A stretch of DNA of 64,000 bases from Lactobacillus johnsonii (GTDB taxonomy: Bacteria; Bacillota; Bacilli; Lactobacillales; Lactobacillaceae), in NCBI RefSeq assembly GCF_014058685.1, contig NZ_CP059055.1:1302001-1366000 (forward strand), in the 5' to 3' direction. This document shows positions 63,930 to 64,000 of this stretch, piece after piece. The notes beneath the pieces are model-generated. The model was not told the DNA's origin, did no database searches, and saw only the letters and a list, made by a program, of their open reading frames with translations. The translations under genes and the position numbers were made by a program. Positions within the stretch are counted from its first letter, which is position 1. The number at the start of each line of letters is the position of its first letter.

Positions 63930-64000
63930 TATCATTTAATTACTCGGTTTATTTAGAAATAGCCTATCATTTGTAAGCATTTTCGTTATAATTAAAATCG

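Overview
The window looks like a chromosomal segment of a low-GC lactobacillus, most like the Lactobacillus gasseri / johnsonii / paragasseri group. The host genes are low-GC Firmicutes types: an LtaS lipoteichoic acid synthase, a comG competence operon, cdaA-cdaR-glmM, potABCD, pta and ackA, and cggR-gap-pgk-tpi-eno. The tmRNA encodes a tag ending in YAVAA. The species call is inference from gene content and order, not from a database match.

Layout. 1-5941: host envelope region, with ltaS on the + strand facing a minus-strand operon manA, an SdpI-like membrane protein, a response regulator and a histidine kinase. 6002-25290: a defective prophage lodged at the 3' end of the tmRNA gene. Its integrase lies next to the tmRNA. 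A divergent repressor/Cro switch, an early and replication module (DUF771-like protein, ERF annealing protein, replication initiator with internal tandem repeats, antirepressor, RusA resolvase and many small ORFs) and an ArpU-type late regulator follow leftwards. Beyond these lie a roughly 1.3 kb tRNA-rich non-coding block, small membrane protein genes, and terS-terL-portal. The prophage stops abruptly inside the minor head gene and is fused to the C-terminal third of a host PatB/MalY-type aminotransferase. Capsid, tail and lysis genes and the far att site are therefore gone.

25290-34217: tmRNA, ackA, a YtxK-like methylase, the complete comG operon (including a small comGG), yebC, a VanZ-like protein and coaBC. 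34381-39739: a metal-binding lipoprotein, an alpha/beta hydrolase, two uncharacterised surface or membrane proteins, a tandem crcB pair and a HAD phosphatase. 39919-50788: glmM-cdaR-cdaA, potDCBA, murB, an exonuclease, tsaE-pta and ung. 50865-54221: HAD phosphatase, a LURP-one-like protein, a TetR-type regulator and an intact IS30-family element. 54225-57936: GNAT, smpB, rnr and secG. 58060-63894: eno, tpiA, pgk, gap and cggR, then a tRNA-Arg(CCG).

The most unusual material is in the prophage. Four TGCGT motifs repeat at exactly 11-bp spacing just downstream of the ArpU-type gene. They precede a stretch where three clear tRNAs (Gln, Glu, Tyr) alternate with hairpins and several degenerate tRNA-like folds. 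At least five very small predicted single-span membrane proteins lie in the prophage, three of them in gene junctions with overlapping start and stop codons. Separately, ltaS appears to carry a one-base deletion in an A tract that pushes its reading frame through its own terminator.
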